Positions 42,748-51,318 of a stretch of 64,000 nt of DNA are shown piece after piece. A program made the translations under genes and the position numbers. The notes beneath the pieces were generated by a model. The model searched no databases, was not told where the DNA came from, and saw nothing but the letters and a program-made list of their open reading frames with translations. Location of the stretch: positions 372,001 through 436,000 of the forward strand of contig NZ_JACCCH010000001.1 of assembly GCF_013410945.1 (NCBI RefSeq), read 5' to 3'. Source of the DNA: Leifsonia sp. AK011 (GTDB lineage Bacteria > Actinomycetota > Actinomycetes > Actinomycetales > Microbacteriaceae). Position 1 is the stretch's first letter; every line of letters begins with the position of its first letter.

Positions 42748-44043
42748 TCAGCTCGCGGCCGCGGTGCGGCGACGACTGGCGAGCACGATGACCGCGCCCA
42801 GGGCCGCGGCACCGAGGATGCCGCCCGCGATGAGCAGGCTCTCCGGGTTGGCGACGGGGACGCCCTCGATGCCGGCATTGGGACCGACGGTCGCGTTGGC
42901 CAGGGCGATCTCCGCGATCGAGCCCTCGGTGCCGAGGCCGATCGTGAGGGCGTTCTGGGTGAACGAGCCGTCCGGGTTGGTCGTCTTGTTGTTGACGTTC
43001 AGTTGGGCCACTGCGTCGATCGCGTCACCGAGGGGACCACCGAGGTCGGCGGCGAGATCGGAGAGGATCGGCGTGATGAGGCCGTTTGCGATGTCGATCG
43101 CCGCCTGGAGCGCGATGCCCACGAGCGGGAAGGTCGCGACGAGAGCCGATACCTCGGTGAGGGTGTCGTTGACGATGTTCGTGAGTTTTGTCACGATGGC
43201 TTCCGGCAGGTACTGGAGGAGGTTGGTGCCCTCAGGCAGGTCCTGCAGGCTCGCGACGCCAGCTTCGGCGAGCAGCTCATCGAGGGTGATCTCGATCGTC
43301 CCGCCCGGCGTGATCGGGTTCTCAACCTCGACGCCGGTCAGCGTCTGAACTGTGCCGAGGAGGGTCGTGAGCACCGGGGACAGCTCGCCGAGCGTGCCAT
43401 CGAGCACGGTCCCGCCGGTTCCGACTGTCAGGCCGGCGATCGTGTAGTCACCCGAAGGAGCGGCGCCACCCGACGGCTGCTGAGCACTTGCCGCGACGGC
43501 GCCGATACCGATGTTGAGGTTGACAAGGTCGGTGCCGCCGAGGAGAGCGGCAGAGCCGACCTCGATGCTGGCCGAGTCGCCGGCACCCGGCGTACCCAGG
43601 TTGCTGCCGGTCGGTGTTGTGTCGCTACCAAGAAGGCTGGGCGCGGTGCTGACCGTGCCGGAGAAGGCGACGGATGATCCGTCCGGGCGTGCCTCCGCGT
43701 ACTGGCCGACCGCCCCGAGCTGGAGGAATCCGGAGTCGCCGAAGACGTCGATGCCCGGGGCGATCTGGATGTTCAGCGCACCGAGGGCCGTGGCGTCCAG
43801 CGGCACGTCGGCGACGACGGTCGGCCCGCCGTCGGTGTTCACGGCGGTGGCACCGGCGAGCGTGAGCAGCCCGTCGATGGGCTCACCGCCGAGCGTCGCG
43901 GTGAGCAACCGACCCTCGCCCTGCGAGACGACTGGCGCTGCGGATGCTGCAGAAGGCAACACAAGAACGGCGGCTGTGCCAAGCGCGATTGCGGCGAAGG
44001 CACCGGTTCGAAGGGTGCGAGAACGGACGGCGAAACTATTCAT
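42748..44043 (-). CDS. Secreted surface protein with exosortase-type C-terminus
   Basis: A 431-residue exported protein from ATG 44043, preceded by AAGGAT. The signal peptide is cleaved near ASA-A at residue 35. The body is Gly/Ala/Leu/Thr-rich with a regular beta-like pattern and few charged residues. It ends with a tripartite signal: NPES at 399-402, a hydrophobic stretch and ASRRRTAAAS. The whole resembles the actinobacterial choice-of-anchor families (G type, from memory). The tail lacks LPxTG, so the exosortase in the same operon is the natural processing enzyme. It is divergent from the pilin gene. Confidence 0.82.
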   Translation of the reverse strand: MNSFAVRSRTLRTGAFAAIALGTAAVLVLPSAASAAPVVSQGEGRLLTATLGGEPIDGLLTLAGATAVNTDGGPTVVADVPLDATALGALNIQIAPGIDVFGDSGFLQLGAVGQYAEARPDGSSVAFSGTVSTAPSLLGSDTTPTGSNLGTPGAGDSASIEVGSAALLGGTDLVNLNIGIGAVAASAQQPSGGAAPSGDYTIAGLTVGTGGTVLDGTLGELSPVLTTLLGTVQTLTGVEVENPITPGGTIEITLDELLAEAGVASLQDLPEGTNLLQYLPEAIVTKLTNIVNDTLTEVSALVATFPLVGIALQAAIDIANGLITPILSDLAADLGGPLGDAIDAVAQLNVNNKTTNPDGSFTQNALTIGLGTEGSIAEIALANATVGPNAGIEGVPVANPESLLIAGGILGAAALGAVIVLASRRRTAAAS

Positions 44044-44379
44044 GGCTGGGATCCTTCTTCTTGTCACAGAAGTAGTTACGGCAGATGCCCCGCTCCCCAG
44101 CCAGGTCATCCAATTGCTTTTCAGGATTGCACGCTCTGGAACGAACTTCAACCCCCGGGATTCACGAAAGTGAAACTCTGATCACCGAGCGTTGAGCCAA
44201 TCCCGGATGTTTTCTCGGATTTTTTTCGGACTCGTTACATATCTATTGCACAAGCGCCGGTACCCCCATTCGGGGGGTACCCCCGGGTATTTAATGGGGG
44301 AAGCTACGGGTACAGTCGCAGCTCGAAGACACGTCAGCTTCACGTTCGCCACGTCGAGCACTGAATCATCGGGGAGATC
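44044..44379. promoter_or_regulatory. Divergent promoter region between surface protein and Flp pilin
   Basis: These 336 bases contain no gene I can support. They hold a run of T (around 44220-44226), an unusually AT-rich stretch (GTTACATATCTATTG, about 44234-44248) and the hairpin GGTACCCCC-ATTCG-GGGGGTACC at about 44259-44282, which contains the CCCCCATTCGGGGG motif (44263-44276). A second CCCCCGGGTA follows. Both the pilus and exosortase operons must be driven from here. Confidence 0.6.
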
Positions 44380-44589
44380 ATGTTCACCTACATCGCAGCA
44401 TCCATCTCATCCATCGGTCGCCGTCTCTCGCGCGAGGAGGAGGGTGCGACGGCCGTCGAGTACGGGCTCATCGTGGGCCTCATCGCCGTCGCCCTCATCG
44501 TCGCCGTCGGTGCACTCACCGGCGGATTGCAGAACATGTTCTCCGGTATCGGCGACATGCTGACCAACAACGCTCCACCGAGTGACTAA
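44380..44589 (+). CDS. flp: Flp-type pilin
   Basis: A 69-residue major pilin subunit of a Tad pilus. The leader ends REEEG-ATAVEYGLI, so a TadV/CpaA-type prepilin peptidase should cut after Gly22 and leave Glu at mature position +5. A hydrophobic helix follows (about 28-48), with a short polar end. ATG 44380 follows GGGGAG. It is the first gene of the plus-strand pilus operon. Confidence 0.95.
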   Translation: MFTYIAASISSIGRRLSREEEGATAVEYGLIVGLIAVALIVAVGALTGGLQNMFSGIGDMLTNNAPPSD

Positions 44590-44625
44590 CCGGGGTCCAT
44601 CGTTCACCGCCTCCTCTCGCAGCAC

Positions 44626-45021
44626 GTGAAGCGCTTACGGGAGACTTCGGAACTCGGCGCTGCGGCTGTCGAGTTCGCGCTCGTCCTGCCCGTGTTGTTG
44701 GTATTACTCCTCGGGATCGTCGAGTTCGGCACGGCCTTCAATGCGCAGATCCTTTTGACCAACGCCGCGCGCGAAGCGGCCAGGAGCATGACTCTCTCGG
44801 GCGATGAGACCGAGGCCGTCGCGGCGGCCGACGCGGCGACGCAACCGATCGGCCTCACCGTCACCGAAGCGGATGTCACGTTCACCGTGTCCCCCGCGGG
44901 ACCATGCGTCAGCCCGGCCAGGCTGAGCGTCGACGTCACGGTGGAGAAACCGCTTCTGACCGGCCTTTTCGGCGCCACTATTCCACTCACGGGAAAGGCG
45001 ACACGACAGTGCGGCGGCTGA
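44626..45021 (+). CDS. tadE: TadE-like minor pilin
   Basis: A 131-residue pseudopilin. The N-terminal TadE signature GAAAVEFALVLPVLLVLLLG (about 11-30) and a small outward domain with a Cys pair (GPC and QCGG) fit the TadE family. The start is GTG 44626. Its end overlaps the TadG-like gene by 13 bases. TadE and TadF/TadG proteins are thought to help initiate or shape Flp pili. Confidence 0.9.
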   Translation: MKRLRETSELGAAAVEFALVLPVLLVLLLGIVEFGTAFNAQILLTNAAREAARSMTLSGDETEAVAAADAATQPIGLTVTEADVTFTVSPAGPCVSPARLSVDVTVEKPLLTGLFGATIPLTGKATRQCGG

Positions 45022-46130
45022 TCGGGGAACTCCGTCACAACGAGGAGGGTGCGAGCGCCATCTTCGTCGCGATGACCATGACGATCGTGCTCATCGTGGC
45101 CGCCCTCGTGATCGACGTCGGCGCTGCAACGGCGCGCAACTCGCAGCTCCAGGATGCCGCGGATGCCGCGGCCCTCGCCCTCGCGCAGCAGTGCTACGAG
45201 TCCCCCGCCACCACGGTGCTGAACGGCTGTGACCCGGTGGTGCGCTCGAGCTCCGCGTCGACCGCCACCGAGATCGCGGTGGCCACCCTCAACGACGGGG
45301 CCGCGGAACTCGTGGGCGCCCCGGTGTTCGACGCGAACACGGTGACCGTGCAGCTGCTGAGCGTGCAGCCGGCGCTGTTCTCGTGGGCAGCGGGCGAGGG
45401 CGACACGACCGTGGGTGCGAGCGCCGTCGCACAGTGGAACCCGGCCGCGGTCGCGCTGCCGCTGGCGATCAATGCCTGCACGCTCCCCGACCCGGGCACG
45501 GACACGGTGTTCATCGGAACGGGGGCGTACGACGGCGTCGACACGCTTCTGTCGTCCATCACCAGCCTGCTGACGGGAACCTCGGTACCCGACTACGTCG
45601 GGAACATCCTGACCTGCGGTACGAATGTGCTCGCAGGCGGGTGGCTCGGCGATGCCGACGAGGAATGCACCTTCGACCCGAACGTGAAGACCTACGTGGT
45701 GAGCACGCTCAACAAGCTCGTACCGGTCAGCGCGTGCGTTCCCGTCATCCAGACCCTCATCGGCAAGCGGGTCATCGTGCCCGTCTACGACAACGCCACG
45801 TCAACCGTCGTCGATTCGCTGCTCGGCAACGTCACGATCGTTGGGTACGCCGAGATCGTAGTGACCGGCTACGACTTCGATGGGCTTGCCGCCATCGGCG
45901 ACGACGACCTCGTGTCGTTCCCCAGCGGCACCGACCCGGGGTGCAGTGGTTCCGTGCAGGACTTCCTCGGGGTTGACCTCGGAATCGTAGGGAGTCTCCT
46001 CGATCCGCTGTTCGACCAGCTCCTCCCGACCGTGCTGGCCTGCCAGGGCCTCCAGGGCCAGCTGGTCGACGACAGCCTGACCGCTGAAGAAGCCAGCGCC
46101 GCCCTGATCCCCTACCGCCTTGTCGCCTGA
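45009..46130 (+). CDS. TadG-like pilus-assembly protein
   Basis: A 373-residue protein from GTG 45009. The N-terminal TadE/TadG-like motif EEGASAIFVAMTMTIVLIVA (about 12-31) is followed by NSQLQDAADAAALALAQQC, the standard TadG-like N-terminus. The outward part (about 60-373) has several Cys and long hydrophobic strands but no vWA domain, unlike full TadG proteins. It overlaps tadE. It probably sits in the membrane at the pilus base or is incorporated as a minor subunit. Confidence 0.85.
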   Translation: MRRLIGELRHNEEGASAIFVAMTMTIVLIVAALVIDVGAATARNSQLQDAADAAALALAQQCYESPATTVLNGCDPVVRSSSASTATEIAVATLNDGAAELVGAPVFDANTVTVQLLSVQPALFSWAAGEGDTTVGASAVAQWNPAAVALPLAINACTLPDPGTDTVFIGTGAYDGVDTLLSSITSLLTGTSVPDYVGNILTCGTNVLAGGWLGDADEECTFDPNVKTYVVSTLNKLVPVSACVPVIQTLIGKRVIVPVYDNATSTVVDSLLGNVTIVGYAEIVVTGYDFDGLAAIGDDDLVSFPSGTDPGCSGSVQDFLGVDLGIVGSLLDPLFDQLLPTVLACQGLQGQLVDDSLTAEEASAALIPYRLVA

Positions 46131-46154
46131 CCGCCGCCACAACAGAAAGTCCTG

Positions 46155-46883
46155 ATGAGAACTCGAATCGTAGCCCTCGTGATCGCCGTAGTCCTGGCTG
46201 TTGTCGGAGGCGTGCTCCTGGTCAGCTATGTGCGCGGTGCCGACCAGCGAGCCTCCGAGGGGGCGGAACTGACGCCCGTCCTCGTCGTGACAACCGAGGT
46301 GCCCCGCGGTGCCACGGCCAAGCAGCTCGAGCTGTTCGTCGAGGAGCGGTCGGTGCCCGCAGCATTCCTCGCCGAGGGCGCGATCACAAGCCTCGATGAG
46401 CTGGCCGATCTCGGCGACCTCGTGACGACGGCAGCACTCGTGCCGGGCGAGCAGGTCGTGCGCGAGCGTTTCGACACGGCAGAGTCGTTCGTCGACCGCG
46501 GCGGTTCCGTTCTCATCCCCGAGGGACTCCAGGAGGTCTCGGTTTCGCTGGATGCACCGCGCGTCCTCGACGGAAGACTCAGTCCCGGCGACACCGTGGG
46601 CATCTTCGTGAGCGTCGAGGGCGACGGGACCGCTCCGCGGCAGACTCGTCCGCTGCTCGAGAAAGTGCTCGTCACTGCGGTCTCGGGCGGCACCGCGGTC
46701 GCGGAGGATGGCACGATCACGGGCGCGCAGGGCACGGTCACAGTGACTGTCGCGGTCTCGGAACGCGACGCGCAGGCGATCATCTACGCCCGCGAGTACG
46801 CGCAGCTCTGGTTCACGAAGCAGGACCCCGACACCACGCCCAGCGGCCGCACACCCTTCACCATCCAGGAACTCCTCACGTGA
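46155..46883 (+). CDS. cpaB: CpaB/RcpC-like pilus protein with SAF domain
   Basis: A 242-residue protein. It has an N-terminal membrane helix (about 6-24), then a SAF-like domain (LVVTTEVPRGATAKQLELFV, about 43-62) and an RcpC/CpaB core (VSVSLDAPRVLDGRLSPGDT, about 128-147). In Gram-negatives this stabilises the secretin. In actinobacteria, which have no outer membrane, it probably guides the pilus through the wall. It overlaps the next gene by 4 bases. Confidence 0.9.
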   Translation: MRTRIVALVIAVVLAVVGGVLLVSYVRGADQRASEGAELTPVLVVTTEVPRGATAKQLELFVEERSVPAAFLAEGAITSLDELADLGDLVTTAALVPGEQVVRERFDTAESFVDRGGSVLIPEGLQEVSVSLDAPRVLDGRLSPGDTVGIFVSVEGDGTAPRQTRPLLEKVLVTAVSGGTAVAEDGTITGAQGTVTVTVAVSERDAQAIIYAREYAQLWFTKQDPDTTPSGRTPFTIQELLT

Positions 46884-48025
46884 CGCGCGTCGTGCTCATC
46901 GGACCGGACAGCTCGCTCGAGGACCAGGCGCGGCTGCTCCTCGGCGACCAGGTCCTGGTCATCGCACCGGCGGAGACCGGACTGCTCCTGACGCGGTTGC
47001 TCCGGCTGGACGCGCGGCCCCACCTCGTGGTGTTCGGCGCCTACGTTCCGCCAGAGCAGAGCCTGGAGCTCGCGCGATCACTCCGCCTCACCGTGCCCAC
47101 GCTCGCTGTCGCGGGGAGCCGCGACGCGCTCACCGCGGAAGATACGGCCGCGGGCATAGCCTTCGTGCTCCCCCACGGGGCGGAGCTGGAGGATGTCGAC
47201 GCGCTCTTCGTGCAGGCATCCGATCGGGCCGCGCGCGCCGCCTCGCAACTCTCCTCACCCCGCGAGTTGCGACCCCGCGGCGAGATCGTGGTCGTGACCG
47301 CGCCGAAGGGCGGGGTCGGCAAGACCACGATCGCGACCAATGTCGCGCTCGTGCTCGCGGCCATCCGGCCCCACGAGGTGGTGCTCGTCGACCTCGACCT
47401 CCAGTTCGGCGATGTGGCGGAGGCCCTGGCGCTCTCGCCGCTGAACTCGATGGCCGAGGCGGTCGGGTCCGCGGCATCCCGCGACGTGCTCCTCGTCAAG
47501 CACACTCTCACCATGCACTCGAGCGGGCTGCTGGTCCTCGCGGCGCCACCCTCCCCCGTGCACGCGGATCGCATCAGCGCAACGGATGTCGCGATCGTGC
47601 TGCGCCAGCTCGCCCAGGAGTACGCGTACGTGGTGGTCGACACCGCGCCGGGACTGTCGGAGCACACGCTTGCGGCCATCGACGAAGCATCCCAGGTCAT
47701 CACGGTCACGAGCCCCGACGTCACGAGCATCAACGGACTGTCGAAGGAACTCGTGGTGCTGCGTGAGCTCGGGATGCTTCCTACCCCGCACCATCTCGTG
47801 CTCAACATGGCCGACCGCTGGTCGGCTCGCGTGAGCGACATCGAGTCCTCGCTGGGTGAGTCGGTGTCGCTCTCGGTCCCGCGCTCGAACGCGGTCGGGC
47901 GCTCGACCAACCGCGGGGTCCCCGTCGTGCTCGACAGCCCCCGCGACAGGGCGTCGGCCCAGCTGCGAGTGCTGGGCAAGCGCATCGATACCGAGCAGAC
48001 CCCCCGCCGAAAGGATGCCCGATGA
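46880..48025 (+). CDS. CpaE/TadZ-like pilus localisation ATPase
   Basis: A 381-residue MinD/ParA-type ATPase from GTG 46880, with an atypical receiver-like N-terminal domain (1-125) and the deviant Walker A KGGVGKTT at 143-150 within VVVTAPKGGVG. Walker A' VDLDLQFGD and switch VVVDTAPGLSEHTLAAI are also present. Such proteins position the Tad machine in the cell. The gene overlaps its neighbours by 4 bases on both sides. Confidence 0.92.
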   Translation: MTRVVLIGPDSSLEDQARLLLGDQVLVIAPAETGLLLTRLLRLDARPHLVVFGAYVPPEQSLELARSLRLTVPTLAVAGSRDALTAEDTAAGIAFVLPHGAELEDVDALFVQASDRAARAASQLSSPRELRPRGEIVVVTAPKGGVGKTTIATNVALVLAAIRPHEVVLVDLDLQFGDVAEALALSPLNSMAEAVGSAASRDVLLVKHTLTMHSSGLLVLAAPPSPVHADRISATDVAIVLRQLAQEYAYVVVDTAPGLSEHTLAAIDEASQVITVTSPDVTSINGLSKELVVLRELGMLPTPHHLVLNMADRWSARVSDIESSLGESVSLSVPRSNAVGRSTNRGVPVVLDSPRDRASAQLRVLGKRIDTEQTPRRKDAR

Positions 48026-49533
48026 GCCTCTCCGACCGCCTGGATGCCGCGCGCAATCGCCGACAGCCTGCACCTCTCGTCGAGCCCCCCGCCGCATCCC
48101 CTCCACTGCCCACGTGGCCGATCACGCCTCCGCCTGCCGTGCCCACGGCGTTCGCACCGCCTCCGACCGCGCCCGCACCACCGGAACCAGCGCCGGTTGC
48201 GGCAGCACCGGAAAGCGCGGAGCCGCAGGAGTCGCCCGAGTACGTCGCCCTGCGCCAGCAGATCTCCGACGTGCTCACCGACCGGATCGGCACCCGCATC
48301 AACGACGCGCGGCTGAGCGAGCAGGAGCTCGACGCCGCAGTGCGCCGCGAACTCGCCTCGATCATCGACGAACGCGGCGCGCGCCTGACCGAGCAGGAGC
48401 GCATCAGCCTCATCCGCGAGCTGGCGGACGAGGCGCTCGGGCTGGGGCCACTCCAGGCGCTGCTCGATGACCCCACCGTGAGCGAGATCATGGTGAACGG
48501 CCCTGACCACGTCTACGTCGAGCGCCGTGGTCGCATCCAGCGTGTGTCGACGAGCTTCCGCTCCGAGGATCGCCTTCGCCGGGTGATCGAGCGTATCGTC
48601 TCCCGCGTGGGGCGCCGCATCGACGAGTCATCCCCCCTCGTCGATGCCCGACTGTCCGACGGTTCGCGCGTGAACGCGATCATCCCGCCTCTCGCCGTGA
48701 GTGGGCCGTCCCTCACGATCCGCAAGTTCGCGGTTGATCCGTACAAAGCCGGCGACATGGTCGAGCTCGGAACCCTGAGCGACTCCATGGTCGACCTTCT
48801 GCGCGCGTGCGTTCGCGCGCGCCTCAACATCATCGTCTCGGGCGGCACGGGCACCGGCAAGACGACCCTCCTCAACGTGCTCTCCTCGTTCATCCCACCG
48901 GACGAGCGCATCGTCACGATCGAGGACTCCGTCGAGCTGCAGCTGCAGCAGGAGCACGTGGTCCGCCTCGAGAGCCGCCCGTCGAACCTCGAGGGGCGCG
49001 GCGAGATCACCATCCGCGACCTCGTGCGCAACTCGCTGCGCATGCGTCCCGATCGCATCGTCGTCGGCGAGTGCCGCGGCGGCGAGACCCTGGACATGCT
49101 GCAGTCGATGAACACCGGTCACGACGGTTCGCTCTCCACCATCCACGCCAACTCACCCCGAGACGCGATCGCACGCCTGGAGACGCTCGCGCTCATGGCC
49201 GGCATGGACCTGCCCCACCGCGCGATCCGCGAGCAGATCGCCTCCGCGGTCGACGTCATCATCCACATCACGCGTCTTCGGGATGGCACGCGCCGGGTGA
49301 CCCACATCACCGAGGTTCTCGGCATGGAGAACGACATCATCACGATGCAGGACGTCTACCGGTTCGACTTCTCGGCGGGCGTGGACTCGTCCGGACGGTT
49401 CCTCGGGACCTCGCAGCCCACCGGCATCCGACCGCGATTCCTCTCGCGCTTCGAGGAGGTCGGTGTGCCGTTCAACCCCGCAGCCTTCATCGCGGCACCC
49501 GTGGAGCCAGGACAGACGCAGGGGTGGCAATGA
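48022..49533 (+). CDS. tadA: TadA/CpaF-type pilus assembly ATPase
   Basis: A 503-residue hexameric secretion ATPase. A Pro/Ala-rich N-terminus (about 15-70) leads into the T2SSE core: IMVNGPDHVYVERRGRIQ, Walker A GGTGTGKTT at about 273-281, EDSVELQLQQEHVVRLESRP (Asp box), Walker B RMRPDRIVVGE and the His box TGHDGSLSTIHA. It powers Flp assembly with the TadB/TadC membrane platform encoded next. Overlap with the next gene is ATGA. Confidence 0.96.
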   Translation: MSLSDRLDAARNRRQPAPLVEPPAASPPLPTWPITPPPAVPTAFAPPPTAPAPPEPAPVAAAPESAEPQESPEYVALRQQISDVLTDRIGTRINDARLSEQELDAAVRRELASIIDERGARLTEQERISLIRELADEALGLGPLQALLDDPTVSEIMVNGPDHVYVERRGRIQRVSTSFRSEDRLRRVIERIVSRVGRRIDESSPLVDARLSDGSRVNAIIPPLAVSGPSLTIRKFAVDPYKAGDMVELGTLSDSMVDLLRACVRARLNIIVSGGTGTGKTTLLNVLSSFIPPDERIVTIEDSVELQLQQEHVVRLESRPSNLEGRGEITIRDLVRNSLRMRPDRIVVGECRGGETLDMLQSMNTGHDGSLSTIHANSPRDAIARLETLALMAGMDLPHRAIREQIASAVDVIIHITRLRDGTRRVTHITEVLGMENDIITMQDVYRFDFSAGVDSSGRFLGTSQPTGIRPRFLSRFEEVGVPFNPAAFIAAPVEPGQTQGWQ

Positions 49534-50453
49534 CTCCGATCCTCCTGGGCCTCCTGCTGCTCTTCGTCGCGGTCGGCGTCGTCGTGTTCGTGGTGGCAGC
49601 GCCACGCTCGACGACCGGCGATCACGCAGCGGATCGCCTGCGCGAGTGGGGCAGGGTCGCGTCCGCCCGCGCGGATGTCGCGGTCAAGCGGAGCGGGTCG
49701 GGCGTTGTCGGCATGGTGGAGCTCGCTGGCATCCATCTGAGCGCTGGCGCCGTCGTGCTCCTGATCTCTGTCGCCGCCGCCGGAGCCGCCGTGCTCGGGA
49801 TGATCGTGGCGCTGAGCCGCCCGTCACTCATCGCCTGGCTCCTCCCCGTGCTCCTTCCGGTCGTCGTGCTCGTGGTCGCGCGACTGCTGCTCACGCACAG
49901 GATCGACAAGCGCCGCCAGGCCTTCAGCGAGCAACTCGAGGGCACCCTGCAGTTGCTCGCGAGCGGGCTCCGGGCCGGCCACAGCCTCCAGCGCGCCGTC
50001 GACTCGGTCAGCACGGACTCGGCGAGCCCGACAGCCGAGGAGTTCACGCGCGTCGTCAACGAGCACCGGCTCGGGCGCCCGCTGAGCGACGCGATGCTAG
50101 CCGTCGCAACCCGGATGCAGAGCGACGACCTCGCGTGGACTGCGCAGGCCGTCGCCATCCATCGTGAGGTCGGTGGCAACCTCAGCGAGGTGCTCGACCA
50201 CGTGGCTGAGACGATCCGCGAGCGCCAGCAGATCAGGCGGCAGGTCGCGACACTCAGCTCCGAGGGCCGCGTCTCGGCGATCGTGCTCATGGCACTGCCC
50301 GTGGGAATCGCGCTGCTCCTCAGCGTGCTCTCCCCCGGCTACCTCGCCCTCTTCGTCACGACCCCGATCGGGTTCCTGCTGCTCGGCGTGTGCCTGGTGC
50401 TCTTCATCGTCGGCAGCCTGTGGTTGCGCGCCATCACGAGGATCCGGTTCTGA
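49530..50453 (+). CDS. tadB: TadB-like pilus membrane platform protein
   Basis: A 307-residue membrane protein. It begins at ATG 49530, shares ATGA with tadA, and has two N-terminal helix pairs, a T2SSF cytoplasmic domain (FSEQLEGTLQLLASGLRAGH, about 131-150) and two final helices. Its partner, TadC, follows 2 bases later. Confidence 0.93.
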   Translation: MTPILLGLLLLFVAVGVVVFVVAAPRSTTGDHAADRLREWGRVASARADVAVKRSGSGVVGMVELAGIHLSAGAVVLLISVAAAGAAVLGMIVALSRPSLIAWLLPVLLPVVVLVVARLLLTHRIDKRRQAFSEQLEGTLQLLASGLRAGHSLQRAVDSVSTDSASPTAEEFTRVVNEHRLGRPLSDAMLAVATRMQSDDLAWTAQAVAIHREVGGNLSEVLDHVAETIRERQQIRRQVATLSSEGRVSAIVLMALPVGIALLLSVLSPGYLALFVTTPIGFLLLGVCLVLFIVGSLWLRAITRIRF

Positions 50454-50455
50454 CC

Positions 50456-51292
50456 ATGTCCTTCGCCCTCGGCATCCTCGGCCCGCTCCTCCTCGCAGCG
50501 GCGCTGCCGCTGTTCGTGCTCGCCGTGTTCCCGGGTCGCGGCACTGCAACCGCGAGCGCGCGGCCACGAGTTGCGCACACAGCGCCACCGCCGTTCGCGC
50601 CACGTGCGCTCATCCAGCGTATGGAACGCAACCTGCAGCTGGCCGGCCTCACGAACCAGTGGTCGCTGCGCACGCTCGTGATCGCCAAGCTCCTGCTCCT
50701 GCTCGCCGGTCTCGGTGTCGCTGCGCTCCTGATCTGGTGGCAGCCCTCGGCAACGATCGTGATCGTGGGCCTCGTACTTGTGGTCGGCGGCTACTTCGTG
50801 CCGGACCTCATCGTGTACGGGCGGGCCAAGGAGCGGCAGGACACCATCCAGCTCGAGCTCGCGGACACCCTCGACCAGATCCTCATCTCGGTCGAGGCCG
50901 GACTCGGGCTGGAGACGGCAATCGACCGGGCCGGCAGGCACGGGCGGGGGCCACTCGCAGCCGAACTGGCTCGCACCGTGCAGGACATGCGGGTCGGGGC
51001 ATCCCGCCGCGAGGCGTACTCGGCCCTCGCCGCCCGCACCGACGTCGTGGACCTGCAGCGGTTCGCCCGCGCGATCATGCAGGCCGACGAGTACGGCGTC
51101 TCGATCGGCCAGGTCGTGCGTACCCAGGCGAAGGACCTGCGCGCGAAGCGTCGCCAGCGAGCCGAGGAGAAGGCGATGCGCGTACCGGTGCAGGTGCTGT
51201 TCCCCCTCATGTTCTGCATCCTGCCGGTGCTCTTCATCATCGTGCTGGGGCCGGCGGCGGCCAACCTCATCCGCTCGTTCGGGGCATTGTAG
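50456..51292 (+). CDS. tadC: TadC-like pilus membrane platform protein
   Basis: A 278-residue protein of the same T2SSF fold as TadB. The conserved block LADTLDQILISVEAGLGLET (about 135-154) lies between helices and the C-terminus VQVLFPLMFCILPVLFIIVL is typical of TadC. ATG 50456 follows the tadB stop directly. It closes the visible pilus operon; no tadD, prepilin peptidase or further tad gene follows. Confidence 0.93.
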   Translation: MSFALGILGPLLLAAALPLFVLAVFPGRGTATASARPRVAHTAPPPFAPRALIQRMERNLQLAGLTNQWSLRTLVIAKLLLLLAGLGVAALLIWWQPSATIVIVGLVLVVGGYFVPDLIVYGRAKERQDTIQLELADTLDQILISVEAGLGLETAIDRAGRHGRGPLAAELARTVQDMRVGASRREAYSALAARTDVVDLQRFARAIMQADEYGVSIGQVVRTQAKDLRAKRRQRAEEKAMRVPVQVLFPLMFCILPVLFIIVLGPAAANLIRSFGAL

Positions 51293-51318
51293 CGGGCGCA
51301 GCGTAGGCTCGGGATGCC

